From Anaerolineales bacterium (GTDB taxonomy: Bacteria > Chloroflexota > Anaerolineae > Anaerolineales > UBA11579), in the NCBI GenBank assembly GCA_025450445.1, contig JANWHN010000021.1, positions 1 to 34,697 of the forward strand: a stretch of DNA of 34,697 nucleotides, read 5' to 3'. A program made the position numbers and the translations under genes. Under the pieces are notes generated by a model that searched no databases, had not been told where the DNA came from, and saw nothing but the letters and a program-made list of their open reading frames with translations. Positions 8,601-15,300 of the stretch are shown piece after piece; position 1 is the stretch's first letter, and each line of letters opens with the position of its first letter.

Positions 8601-10835
8601 CGCGGTCTCAAATTGCTTGGTGGCTTCGCCGTGCTTGGCTTGGGCCGCCAGCGCTTCTGCCAATAATCCGCTCGCGTCGGCTGGGGCTGCTTTGCTTTTC
8701 AGGACCTTCGCCAATGCCTTCTCGGCTAGAGCCGGCTCATCGCCAGTAACCATTCGGGCGCGGCCGACATCCATGAGGATCTCAATATTTTCCGGGTCAG
8801 ACTGTAGAGCGATCGTCAGGACGGGCAGGGCGCGTTGGGCTTCGCCAGCTTCCAACAAGAGCTTGCCCAGGAGTTGAGCAATTTCAGCATCGGTCGGATT
8901 TGCCTGCTGTGCGATCTCCAAGGTCTTGCGCGCATCGGCAATGTTGCCCATGTCAATCTGCAGTTTGCCTAACTGCAGAGCGATCCTTTGGGCCAACTTG
9001 CCGCTGGCCTGTTCCGGTGCTAACTGCGCGGCGCGCGTGAACGCAATCAAGGCTTCCTGGTTTTGCTCGAGTGTCAAATAAGTTTCAGCTAGCAATGCTT
9101 GCAGCTTTGCTGATGGCGTGCTGTATTGCTGAGCATTTAGCAAAGTGCCCAATGCGGTTTTAGCGTGGCCACCAGCTATCTGCACCTCAGCTAATGTTAG
9201 CCATGCTCCAGGCTGCGCGGGCGCAAGCTCGGTGGCACGCTGCAAATGGTCTAGTGCGGAATTCTCATCGCCGGCATCAATCAGCGCCTTGCCCAGCAAA
9301 GCGTGGGCTGCGCCATTGGTTACATTCAAGGCCAGGGCTTGCTGGCAGGCTTCAATAGTTTTCTGCAGGTCTCCGCAGGCCACTGCGGTTTCAGCCAGCG
9401 CGATCAGGTCTTCAATGCTTGGAGTTTCTTCGCGATCGATCACCGTGTGCCATTCGGTCATGGCATCCTGGGCGTTGCCGCTTGCCTGCAACGCCTTCGC
9501 CAGACTGCGGCGATAGTCGCTGCGCTCCGGAGCCAGAGCGGCTGCCAGGTGTGAGGCTTCGAGTGCTTTCGCGTGTTCGTTGTTCATCGTTAGCGCATCG
9601 CTCAGTAGAGCGGCGCCTTCGGCGTCATTTGGATTGCTCGCCAGGGCCATCTCCGCCACATTCAGTGCTTCCACAAACAAGCGCAGGTCGAAAAATAACT
9701 GCGATAATTTACGCAGCCAACTTGTCGCATCTGTTCCGAGTGTGGGCGCGCTCTTTTGCGCGGCCAACAAGGCGCCCTTCGCCATCTTCATGGCTTCGGC
9801 TTGGTCCTGGTTTTTGATGGCCACGCGTGCGGCCGTGATCAAAGCGGCGGGCTGCTTGCTGTTCCCGTTAGGAACAGACGCCATCAGCTTCTTTGGATCA
9901 ATAAGTTCATTTGATTTCTGCAAGATGGCGAGGCTTTTTGCCACATCGCCATTCTCATGAGCGGTTTCTGCTAGTTGTGTAGCCAACTGTGCCTGAAAAT
10001 TTTGCGCAGCTTCCCAAGCCTTGTTGAGCATGGGTTGGGCTTGTTCTGCTTTTCCGCTAATTTGATAGATCTCGGCCTGCAATAGCGACCGCTGGATCTG
10101 CGCCAACTCTCCTTCTTCGCTGGCTTCCGCCTGCAAATTCTCCATGACGTGCAAACCGGCTTGTTGGGCCAATGGAGCGCTCACGTTAGCAATCTTGCGC
10201 AGAATGCCCAAGAATTGGGGTAGCTCATATTTTGCAATGATGTCGAGCAGATGCGCCGATTGCTGATCCAGTGGCAATGGATTGGTGATCAGTGCGTGCA
10301 GGCCCAATTCATGCATGTAACCGTCTTGGTCCGCGGCTAGCAACGAAGCAAGCAATTCTTGCGGATTGGGCACTAGGCCAAACAGGCAAGCGATGACCGG
10401 CTTCCAGAATTCGGCTGGCGCGATCGTAAGATCGTTTGGCAATTGCTCCCAGCTAGTCAACAGGCGCCAGCGTTCGCGTAAAGCGATCGCCAGCAACGTT
10501 GCTTTCGCCAGATCGGGCTGAACTTGATCATTTGGAATTCCTTCAGCGGCCAAAAGCTCGTAGGCCGCCGCAGCTTGGTAGCGCAGCTTTTCGCTGACTG
10601 CCACCATGGGCGCGGATCGCAAAATCTCAAACTGGTCTGCGTGCCCAAGGCGCAGCAAGCCCAGGAAGGCGGGCGACCAGCTGTCTCGCTGGCCGGCCGC
10701 AGCTTCCAAGGCTTGTGCACCAAAGGCGCCCTGCAAGTCGGTCCACAGCGGGGCCTGGTTGCGAAGCGCGGCCACTACTACCGGCCATTCGGCCTCTGGC
10801 AGCTGGCGTTTGAGTTCTGCGATGAAGGAGGTCAT
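5685..10835 (-). CDS. Giant tetratricopeptide-repeat protein (1716 aa)
   Basis: An almost entirely helical protein. Residues 1 to about 230 form a unique helical region, and from about 235 to the C-terminus 34-residue TPR units run nearly without break (for example the units with PNDAEGAALLSDAL, PAQPGAWLTLAEVQIAGG and PYLVDSYLERGRVF, each with the A/G at position 8 and A at position 20 of the TPR consensus). It has no signal peptide, no membrane segment and no recognisable enzyme domain. Such arrays form superhelices that bind proteins. Its position, coupled by ATGA to a TPR-bearing C25 protease and preceded by a small membrane protein, suggests a scaffold, adaptor or sensor for the protease. 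GGGAG lies upstream of the ATG at 10835. The repeat class is certain; the role is inferred. Confidence 0.9.
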   Translation of the reverse strand: MTSFIAELKRQLPEAEWPVVVAALRNQAPLWTDLQGAFGAQALEAAAGQRDSWSPAFLGLLRLGHADQFEILRSAPMVAVSEKLRYQAAAAYELLAAEGIPNDQVQPDLAKATLLAIALRERWRLLTSWEQLPNDLTIAPAEFWKPVIACLFGLVPNPQELLASLLAADQDGYMHELGLHALITNPLPLDQQSAHLLDIIAKYELPQFLGILRKIANVSAPLAQQAGLHVMENLQAEASEEGELAQIQRSLLQAEIYQISGKAEQAQPMLNKAWEAAQNFQAQLATQLAETAHENGDVAKSLAILQKSNELIDPKKLMASVPNGNSKQPAALITAARVAIKNQDQAEAMKMAKGALLAAQKSAPTLGTDATSWLRKLSQLFFDLRLFVEALNVAEMALASNPNDAEGAALLSDALTMNNEHAKALEASHLAAALAPERSDYRRSLAKALQASGNAQDAMTEWHTVIDREETPSIEDLIALAETAVACGDLQKTIEACQQALALNVTNGAAHALLGKALIDAGDENSALDHLQRATELAPAQPGAWLTLAEVQIAGGHAKTALGTLLNAQQYSTPSAKLQALLAETYLTLEQNQEALIAFTRAAQLAPEQASGKLAQRIALQLGKLQIDMGNIADARKTLEIAQQANPTDAEIAQLLGKLLLEAGEAQRALPVLTIALQSDPENIEILMDVGRARMVTGDEPALAEKALAKVLKSKAAPADASGLLAEALAAQAKHGEATKQFETALKSGLAEDAGWRKRLSLGKALAQAASGHQTNAIATLEEMGKSQPGDLDIMRALCAAYQKAGRAQEALQIAQKVYIETPKDEAAVVWYAEQAQALGKNEEARKVLSKSLTKDSSPKLIHQLAELQWKADAKKAAVETFSNLIKQNDKSPISKAGEFLLANGASKESVPFFKRAVEIAGEAADFQNLARAQAQSGELADALEAIEQVLKLTATNTEALNLKANILQQLGRPQAALEAIEAALAIGSNASLQLLKARILHASQDWAAALDAAEKTFSLDPHNAEILQFSAELAVTCIQPERARALFTKFAGEITGIELATLQAEIALDANEELQAAKALAPALESGEENARVLALQSRLAARHNDRGQADLNFKKAVQLTQGADEMTVISIARAAIRLNDWDAAVKLLQDLVKRVPTHALAQFTLGKALLERAEWQQLNQAAEAIYDAAAFGMEIYAACQQAFAAAINAAPFASAQLLIERWQARADLRLGTTADFKNLPAGYPANAGEAAALFFASRRGGEVQDANELAKGFLKTPEVLVERALALMGLDADEAFKLIEQAVDLIPTRAQVHAIASQIAQKLGMAEQALDFISNALLLFPKQAQWHSEAADLQRKLGGLVEAVEHFKEAVRLQPNEADNHFSLGQALLAIQAFGEAILVFQEATKLQPKHVDYQLALAEAFRLSGDVKQAAQRASQAHKIDSAKPEALILQAELALQAEDAGQARSLIEQALKLAPKNAEALRIFAECFEALGLRDDALAVLERAQEFAEDILPLLVRRAQMLPQSEAVEELAKLSQKFQDRAEAFFALSEILAAAGNFNDAIKAAQQAVKKATQALPRDMQARLHLHLGRLLKHNGQLDQSLHHLDQAAKLAPYLVDSYLERGRVFQSRRQFKQALDAFDKAANIAPDKAQPHVEAAQALKEAKDYGAAEAKLRKAAKLAPKDRVVQRQLAAVIALNLVHEPQDEFLKESVQ

Positions 10836-10857
10836 GCTAAGTCTCCCGGGGCGCGAA

Positions 10858-11190
10858 TTAAACTGCCCAGTTAACTTGTAGCACGACCCAGTATCCTGCG
10901 GCCATCATTCCCAGGCCAATGGCCGTGAGAAAGATGCCCACGCCTGCTGCGGTCTTGACCAGGTTGGAAACGCCATCCAGCAAAGCAGATGCGTTGCCAA
11001 CCAGGCCGGCCATGTCTTCGGCAATGCCCTTTTGCACCATTTTGGCGGTCTGCGCGCTGATGTTGCGTAGGTCCTTGTTCATGGTGCGGGTGACAAGCAC
11101 GAACATGCCCATCGTTAGGGTGCACATGCCCAGGAAGAATAGGGCGGCGGCCATGACTAGCAGTGTGTCGGATTGGTTGATCATGTACAT
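10858..11190 (-). CDS. Small two-helix membrane protein, first gene of the C25/TPR operon
   Basis: 110 residues. A first hydrophobic helix (about 9-34) and a second (about 78-105) flank a 40-residue amphipathic segment (MNKDLRNISAQTAKMVQKGIAEDMAGLVGNASALLDGV). I do not recognise a family. GGAGG lies five bases before the ATG at 11190; a second ATG two codons later is possible. Twenty-two bases separate it from the giant TPR gene, so the three genes probably form one operon. It could be a membrane anchor, a protease substrate or an effector; the sequence does not decide. Confidence 0.75.
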   Translation of the reverse strand: MYMINQSDTLLVMAAALFFLGMCTLTMGMFVLVTRTMNKDLRNISAQTAKMVQKGIAEDMAGLVGNASALLDGVSNLVKTAAGVGIFLTAIGLGMMAAGYWVVLQVNWAV

Positions 11191-11273
11191 GTCTACCTCC
11201 GTAAAAAGTGATGTAGCCCCCTTGTTGCAAGAAGTGTGCCGAAAAGAGGCGGGCCAAGGTGTGCATGCTTGGA

Positions 11274-11302
11274 TTGACGATTTTCTGTCCTACGGCTACA
11301 AT
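11274..11302 (+). promoter_or_regulatory. Promoter of the L25 gene
   Basis: -35 TTGACG (11274-11279), exactly 17 bases, then -10 TACAAT (11297-11302). The start site is expected near 11309, giving a leader of about 130 bases before the L25 ATG. Confidence 0.65.
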
Positions 11303-11316
11303 CATCCGGCGTTGGG

Positions 11317-11341
11317 CGTCTCCTGCTTGGGAGACGTTTTT
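11317..11341 (+). promoter_or_regulatory. Candidate attenuator in the L25 leader
   Basis: A perfect 7-bp stem CGTCTCC/GGAGACG (11317-11323 with 11330-11336) and six-base loop followed directly by TTTTT. It is an intrinsic-terminator shape placed only about 8-30 bases after the predicted transcription start and upstream of the coding region, so it looks like a leader attenuator and not the end of another gene. Confidence 0.5.
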
Positions 11342-11375
11342 GCGAAAGCAGAGATCCCCGCCTGACGCTGGATGC

Positions 11376-11429
11376 GGGACGAAGGTAATTTGCGCGAGAA
11401 GCAAAACCCGCGCGAGTGAGAGGCGTCCC
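11376..11429 (+). ncRNA. Candidate structured ribosomal-protein leader of L25
   Basis: An outer stem GGGACG (11376-11381) pairs with CGTCCC (11424-11429). An inner 7-bp stem TTGCGCG (11390-11396) pairs with CGCGCGA (11409-11415). The purine-rich internal loop between them (AAGGTAA opposite GTGAGAGG) recalls the loop E of 5S rRNA to which L25 binds. Autogenous control of L25 through such mimicry is known in enterobacteria; its presence here is inferred. Confidence 0.35.
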
Positions 11430-11441
11430 AAGGATGGAAGA

Positions 11442-12200
11442 ATGGCTCAACGTTTCACTCTGCAAGCAACCCGCCGGACACTGACAGGTAAAAAGGTTTC
11501 TCAGCTTCGCCGCGAAGGAAAACTTCCCGCTGTCCTTTATGGTCGTTCGCTGAAGGAACCCATTGCCGTCGCAATGGATCGCAATCAGGCTTCAGCTGCC
11601 TTGAAACACATTACCTATTCAAGCCTGATCTTGGTCAACCTTGAAGGCGAAGAACACACGACCCTCGTGCGTGACTTCCAAGTCGACACTTTGCGCGGTG
11701 ATTTGAATCATGTTGATTTCATGGTTGTCTCACTGACGGAAAAGGTTAAAGCCGAAGTCAGCATCCTCATGGAAGGCAAGGCACCGGTGATCGCTAATTT
11801 GGGCGGTCTACTGGTTGCCGGTCTCGAACGTGTGATGGTCGAAAGTCTGCCCCAAGATCTGCCCGAGCATTTTGTTGTTGATGTTTCCAGTCTGGCGAAC
11901 TTCGGTGACGCGATCCATGTGCGCGATCTAAATGTCCCGGCCAACGTGACCATCGTCACTGATCTGGATGAGCTCCTCTTTGTAGCCGCCGCTCCTGTGA
12001 CGGAAATCGTCGAAGAAGCTGCTCCTGCCGCCGTGCTGCCCGAAGGCGCGGTTGCCCCCGAAGGCGCTGTTCCTGCCGAAGGCGAAGCTGCTGCGGGCGC
12101 TGCACCTGCCGCTGGTGCCGCGGCTGCCCCTGCTGCCGAGGAAAAGAATCCTGGCGACAAGGGTGGCAAAAAAGATCGAGACAAAGGCGATCGAAGGTAG
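11442..12200 (+). CDS. rplY: 50S ribosomal protein L25, long (CTC/TL5) form
   Basis: Binds 5S rRNA in the large subunit. 252 residues: the N-terminal L25 domain (about 1-95, with TLTGKKVSQLRREGKLPAVLYG), the second beta-rich domain of the long CTC/TL5 form (about 96-185, with GLERVMVESLPQDLPEHFVVDVSSL), then a low-complexity Ala/Pro/Glu tail and a lysine-rich end (GDKGGKKDRDKGDRR). The ATG at 11442 was chosen because AAGGA lies seven bases upstream and the protein then starts MAQRFTLQATRR; the upstream in-frame extension is leader sequence. A bidirectional terminator follows. Confidence 0.95.
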   Translation: MAQRFTLQATRRTLTGKKVSQLRREGKLPAVLYGRSLKEPIAVAMDRNQASAALKHITYSSLILVNLEGEEHTTLVRDFQVDTLRGDLNHVDFMVVSLTEKVKAEVSILMEGKAPVIANLGGLLVAGLERVMVESLPQDLPEHFVVDVSSLANFGDAIHVRDLNVPANVTIVTDLDELLFVAAAPVTEIVEEAAPAAVLPEGAVAPEGAVPAEGEAAAGAAPAAGAAAAPAAEEKNPGDKGGKKDRDKGDRR

Positions 12201-12207
12201 TAAACAT

Positions 12208-12240
12208 AAAAGAGCCCGCAAAGCTGCGGGCTCTTTTTTT
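12208..12240. terminator. Bidirectional intrinsic terminator between L25 and the GT-C gene
   Basis: A 10-bp stem AGAGCCCGCA/TGCGGGCTCT with loop AAGC, a T-run after it on the plus strand and an A-run before it. It overlaps the stop codon of the minus-strand gene ending at 12239. Confidence 0.9.
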
Positions 12241-13780
12241 ATCGGCTCAGCGAATATACGTCGCCCTGATAGCTCTCAAAAAGCAATATGAGCCAGCCGC
12301 GCTCAAGTGCGGCATCGGGTCTGGCAATGCTCTCGCGATAATCGAGTGGCCCACGGAACCAGATCAGGTAGCCGCCTGCACCTGCAGTCGGCCAATCAGG
12401 CTCTTCACCGTCGGCAACATGAGGTAGTAGGCCGATAGGGCGCCGTAAGTAGAACCAGGCTGCGGCTTCACTATTGCTATATATGACCTCCTCATCTTTG
12501 ATCTCAAGATCATTCAAATACTCAACCAACTCCGAGTTCGCTAACTCCGCACTGTTCATGATGTTGTAGTAAGCATCGCCATTTTTTTCAATCGCAAATG
12601 CGTGCGCCGCAAAGTTGGTTAGCGGGAAAACTAGGACAATGCCAAGAAGAATTGTAAGCGGGACCTGCCCAACTCGGGGAGGCAGCTTGCGGGCTTCCTT
12701 CGGGGTGATTTGATCCAACATTGTGAAGACTAATAAGACTAAGGCTGGCAAGATCACCACATGAACTCGATCCAGCCCAATAAAACGGAAATGCCTGCTG
12801 GTTTGAAAGATTAGCACACCCAGATAAACTATAAAGAATAGAAGGCTGGGCAGCACGAACGGGGAAAGAAAACGCTCTCGGATTCTAGGCAATTCCCTTC
12901 GAACAATCGCGAGAAATACTCCCAGGAGCAGAAAAAACAAAACTACCCAGCCAATATCTAACGCAAAAAATCCTTCGGGAGCGAACCAACCACTGATCTT
13001 GTTCCATGTAATTCCAAGGTTGTCTACAGGAACCGCGGCGGTGCGCTCGCCAAAAAGCGATCCGTCCGCCGGCAAGTTGTGTAATCTCGCCCAGAGCACC
13101 AGGGGCAGAAATGAGATGCCAAAAAAAATAGCGGTTTGTTGGGCCGCTCGCCTGAGATTTTCTCGGTAATTCCAGAATGTCAGAAGGCTTCCGGCTAAAA
13201 CCAGTGAGATGCCCGCGTAACGCACAAGGCTGGCCGCGATCGTGATCAGGATCAGACCTACCCAATATCGACTCGATTGTGCTCGCAGCCACTCGCCCGC
13301 GGTTAGCAAAAAGCCCAATATCAGAAGGATGAAGAGAGGATCTGTCGAGATGTTGGCCGAAATTGTAAAAATGGCCGCTGATGATGCCACCAGCAATGTA
13401 GCCCCGCCAGCCAATACAAGGTTATCGGGAAATGCACGCTCGAAAAGCAAGCCCGCCGGCAAAATGATTGCTCCGAAGATCAAGATATTGAGCAACCAAC
13501 CAACGGTGTGAACATCGATCCCGCTGGCTATATGCAAAGCAGCAATGATCACCGGATAGAGCGGTGGCCATAGTGTAAATTCCTCGCCTGAGTAATCGAC
13601 GAAGCCATTCCCATCCGCCACGCTCTGCGCCACCGACAAATACTTAGCTGAGTCCTCCCCAAGGCCAGCTCCGATTCTGTAGGTAGCTAGAAATAAGATC
13701 GCGCTCCCTAGTAAGGCGAGCCCAATAAGAAATCTGCGATACCAGATACGGGTTTGAGGACTTTGAGCGGTCACGTTCAT
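12239..13780 (-). CDS. GT-C membrane glycosyltransferase-like protein (ArnT/PMT type)
   Basis: A 513-residue multispan protein with about ten hydrophobic segments. After the first helix the motif GEDSAKYLSVAQSVADGNGF (41-60) carries an acidic residue in the first external loop, followed by EEFTLWPPLYP. This is the layout of family 39-like, polyprenyl-phosphate-sugar-dependent transferases. The C-terminal 120 residues form a soluble domain. It would act at the cytoplasmic membrane on a glycolipid, cell-wall or protein acceptor; donor and acceptor cannot be told. It is the last gene of the minus-strand run and has no clear Shine-Dalgarno. Confidence 0.7.
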   Translation of the reverse strand: MNVTAQSPQTRIWYRRFLIGLALLGSAILFLATYRIGAGLGEDSAKYLSVAQSVADGNGFVDYSGEEFTLWPPLYPVIIAALHIASGIDVHTVGWLLNILIFGAIILPAGLLFERAFPDNLVLAGGATLLVASSAAIFTISANISTDPLFILLILGFLLTAGEWLRAQSSRYWVGLILITIAASLVRYAGISLVLAGSLLTFWNYRENLRRAAQQTAIFFGISFLPLVLWARLHNLPADGSLFGERTAAVPVDNLGITWNKISGWFAPEGFFALDIGWVVLFFLLLGVFLAIVRRELPRIRERFLSPFVLPSLLFFIVYLGVLIFQTSRHFRFIGLDRVHVVILPALVLLVFTMLDQITPKEARKLPPRVGQVPLTILLGIVLVFPLTNFAAHAFAIEKNGDAYYNIMNSAELANSELVEYLNDLEIKDEEVIYSNSEAAAWFYLRRPIGLLPHVADGEEPDWPTAGAGGYLIWFRGPLDYRESIARPDAALERGWLILLFESYQGDVYSLSR

Positions 13781-13810
13781 CTTTTGATGAACGTCAATGC
13801 TATCCGCTCG

Positions 13811-14332
13811 TTATGCGAGCTTTAGCGCCTCTAGAAAGTTCAGGGTGATCCGGGCTGTCACGCCCCAGAGTAGTTCCTTGTCATATTCCTTGAAATAGAC
13901 AACATCCAGGCTTTGCCCATCCGGCGCCACCCGCTCGCGCACTTCGCGATTTGCAGGGTCTGCCAACCAGCTTAGCGGGATTGTAAAGGCGCGCTGCACC
14001 TCGCGCGGGTCGGGGTGGATTTCAAATGGCCAGGGAATCACTGCGATAACCGGCGTAACATTGTAATTGCTGATCGTGATGAAATCTTCAAGTGTGCCGA
14101 GAATTCGCACTCCATTTGCTTCAAGCCCGATCTCTTCATTGGCTTCCCGCAGCGCAGCTTGCTCGGCGCTCTTCTCGCCCGGGTCCCATCGTCCGCCCGG
14201 AAAGGCGACCTGTGCGCTATGCATATCGCCTTCAACCTTTGAGCGCAATATGAATAGCAGGTGCCATTCGCCATCGACGGGCAGCATCGGAACCAGCACA
14301 GCCGCCGGCTTTGGCTCCTGGTCACTAAACAC
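13811..14332 (-). CDS. NUDIX hydrolase, CoA pyrophosphatase (NudL)-like
   Basis: Hydrolyses a nucleoside-diphosphate-linked substrate, probably CoA or acyl-CoA. Seen: AAVLVPML, LLFILRSKVEGDMHSAQVAFPGG (the UPF0035-type lead-in) and a Nudix box GGRWDPGE...LREANEEIGL, with the one-residue-longer spacing usual in the CoA group. The given start is the GTG at 14332, but the frame stays open upstream to the stop of the preceding gene. The added residues (LTEERISELLAARHADPY...) look like the normal N-terminal helix of NudL. No ATG, GTG or TTG exists in that extension, only CTG at 14404 and 14419. The true protein may therefore be 198 or 203 codons long and begin with CTG. Confidence 0.85.
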   Translation of the reverse strand: MFSDQEPKPAAVLVPMLPVDGEWHLLFILRSKVEGDMHSAQVAFPGGRWDPGEKSAEQAALREANEEIGLEANGVRILGTLEDFITISNYNVTPVIAVIPWPFEIHPDPREVQRAFTIPLSWLADPANREVRERVAPDGQSLDVVYFKEYDKELLWGVTARITLNFLEALKLA

Positions 14333-14419
14333 TTCTCGCAGCGGGCTGATGTATGGATCGGCGTGACGAGCTGCAAGCAGCTCGCTGATCCGTTCCTCGG
14401 TCAGCGTCGAGGTTTCCAG

Positions 14420-15034
14420 CTATTCACCCGGCCGCGGCAGGATCACGCTGCCGCAATAATGGCATTCCGCAGCCTTGCCACCAGCCGCGCTGATCTGCTC
14501 CAGGCTCATCGACGCCCCGCAACAGGGGCACTTCTCTGGCAGGGAGGTGTTCTTTTTGGATACTTCAGATTTAACTTCCTCGGAAGGCTTGCCTTGAAGA
14601 ACATCATCCAGCCATGCGCGCATCTCTTCCGTCTCGTCAGTTTTGCCCTCGGCTTCCAGCGATTCAATATAGCGCGCACCTTCATGCCTCAAGGCTGGCC
14701 ACCGCTCCTGGGCAGCAAACATCTCTAAACCTGCTTGCGCGTTTTCGATCGACAGTTCAAAACTTTCACCCAGCAAAAATGCTTGCGCCGCCCGCATAAA
14801 TAACATCGGTGCAGGATAGATCAAATCAATATCCCTAGCGCCTTGAGCCAATGATTGGAAGATGTGTCCTGCGTTGACAAGGTCACCGGTAGACATAAGA
14901 TGGTTGGCGCGACGCAGCTCGCGCTGCAAGCGCGGATTGAGCATCCGCCCCGGCAGCATCGGGCCGCGCGGCTTCCAGGGTCGATCCCATGGGGCTCGGC
15001 GCGTATACCTAAATCGACGGAACGGTCGCTTCAT
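14420..15034 (-). CDS. Zinc-ribbon protein with helical repeat-like N-terminus
   Basis: 204 residues. After a basic N-terminus (MKRPFRRFRYTRR), residues about 45-150 are helical with TPR-like spacing (NAGHIFQSLAQGARDIDLIYPAPMLFMRAAQAFLLG). The C-terminus is a zinc ribbon, CPCCGASM...CHYCGS (Cys-X2-Cys twice). The frame is open far upstream, but the start at 15034 is favoured because it overlaps the stop of the small membrane protein (TAATG); the longer reading would overlap that gene in another frame. The exact function is unknown. Together with the preceding membrane protein it forms a translationally coupled pair downstream of mnmA. Confidence 0.75.
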   Translation of the reverse strand: MKRPFRRFRYTRRAPWDRPWKPRGPMLPGRMLNPRLQRELRRANHLMSTGDLVNAGHIFQSLAQGARDIDLIYPAPMLFMRAAQAFLLGESFELSIENAQAGLEMFAAQERWPALRHEGARYIESLEAEGKTDETEEMRAWLDDVLQGKPSEEVKSEVSKKNTSLPEKCPCCGASMSLEQISAAGGKAAECHYCGSVILPRPGE

Positions 15035-15300
15035 TAATTGTTTGGCTGTACAACAAAGACCCAATGACCAGCGAATAGGGTGCCCAGGCTGGCCAATGCA
15101 GCGATGCCAAGGAACAACGGTCCAACTCGAAACAAGCCCCAATCGAGGAAGCCAGCTATCGAATGCCCGGCCCAAAAGCCGCCCCATGCCAGTCCCATAT
15201 ACAGAAGCAAGCGCCCCATTCCGCCGCCGCGCCATAAGTGGAACGCGGCCCCGAAGAGCGTGGCGACTGTTGCGCCTAACGCGAATGCAGGCAAGGTCAT
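15034..15300 (-). CDS. Small three-helix membrane protein
   Basis: 88 residues made almost only of hydrophobic helices (about 1-20, 27-50, 60-85) with GGGMGRLLLYMGLAWGGFWAGH between the first two. No family recognised. Its ATG overlaps the mnmA stop (ATGA) and its stop overlaps the ATG of the zinc-ribbon gene (TAATG), so expression is tied to both. Confidence 0.75.
   Translation of the reverse strand: MTLPAFALGATVATLFGAAFHLWRGGGMGRLLLYMGLAWGGFWAGHSIAGFLDWGLFRVGPLFLGIAALASLGTLFAGHWVFVVQPNN

Noticed and set aside
3052-11190. Type III-E CRISPR TPR-CHAT (Craspase-like) system
   Set aside because: No CRISPR array, no gRAMP/Cas7-like protein and no Cas1 in the window; the catalytic domain motifs fit C25 better than CHAT.
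11259-11441. N-terminal extension of the L25 frame
   Set aside because: It begins upstream of the predicted -35/-10, covers the leader hairpins, and L25 starts naturally at MAQRFTLQ with AAGGA upstream.
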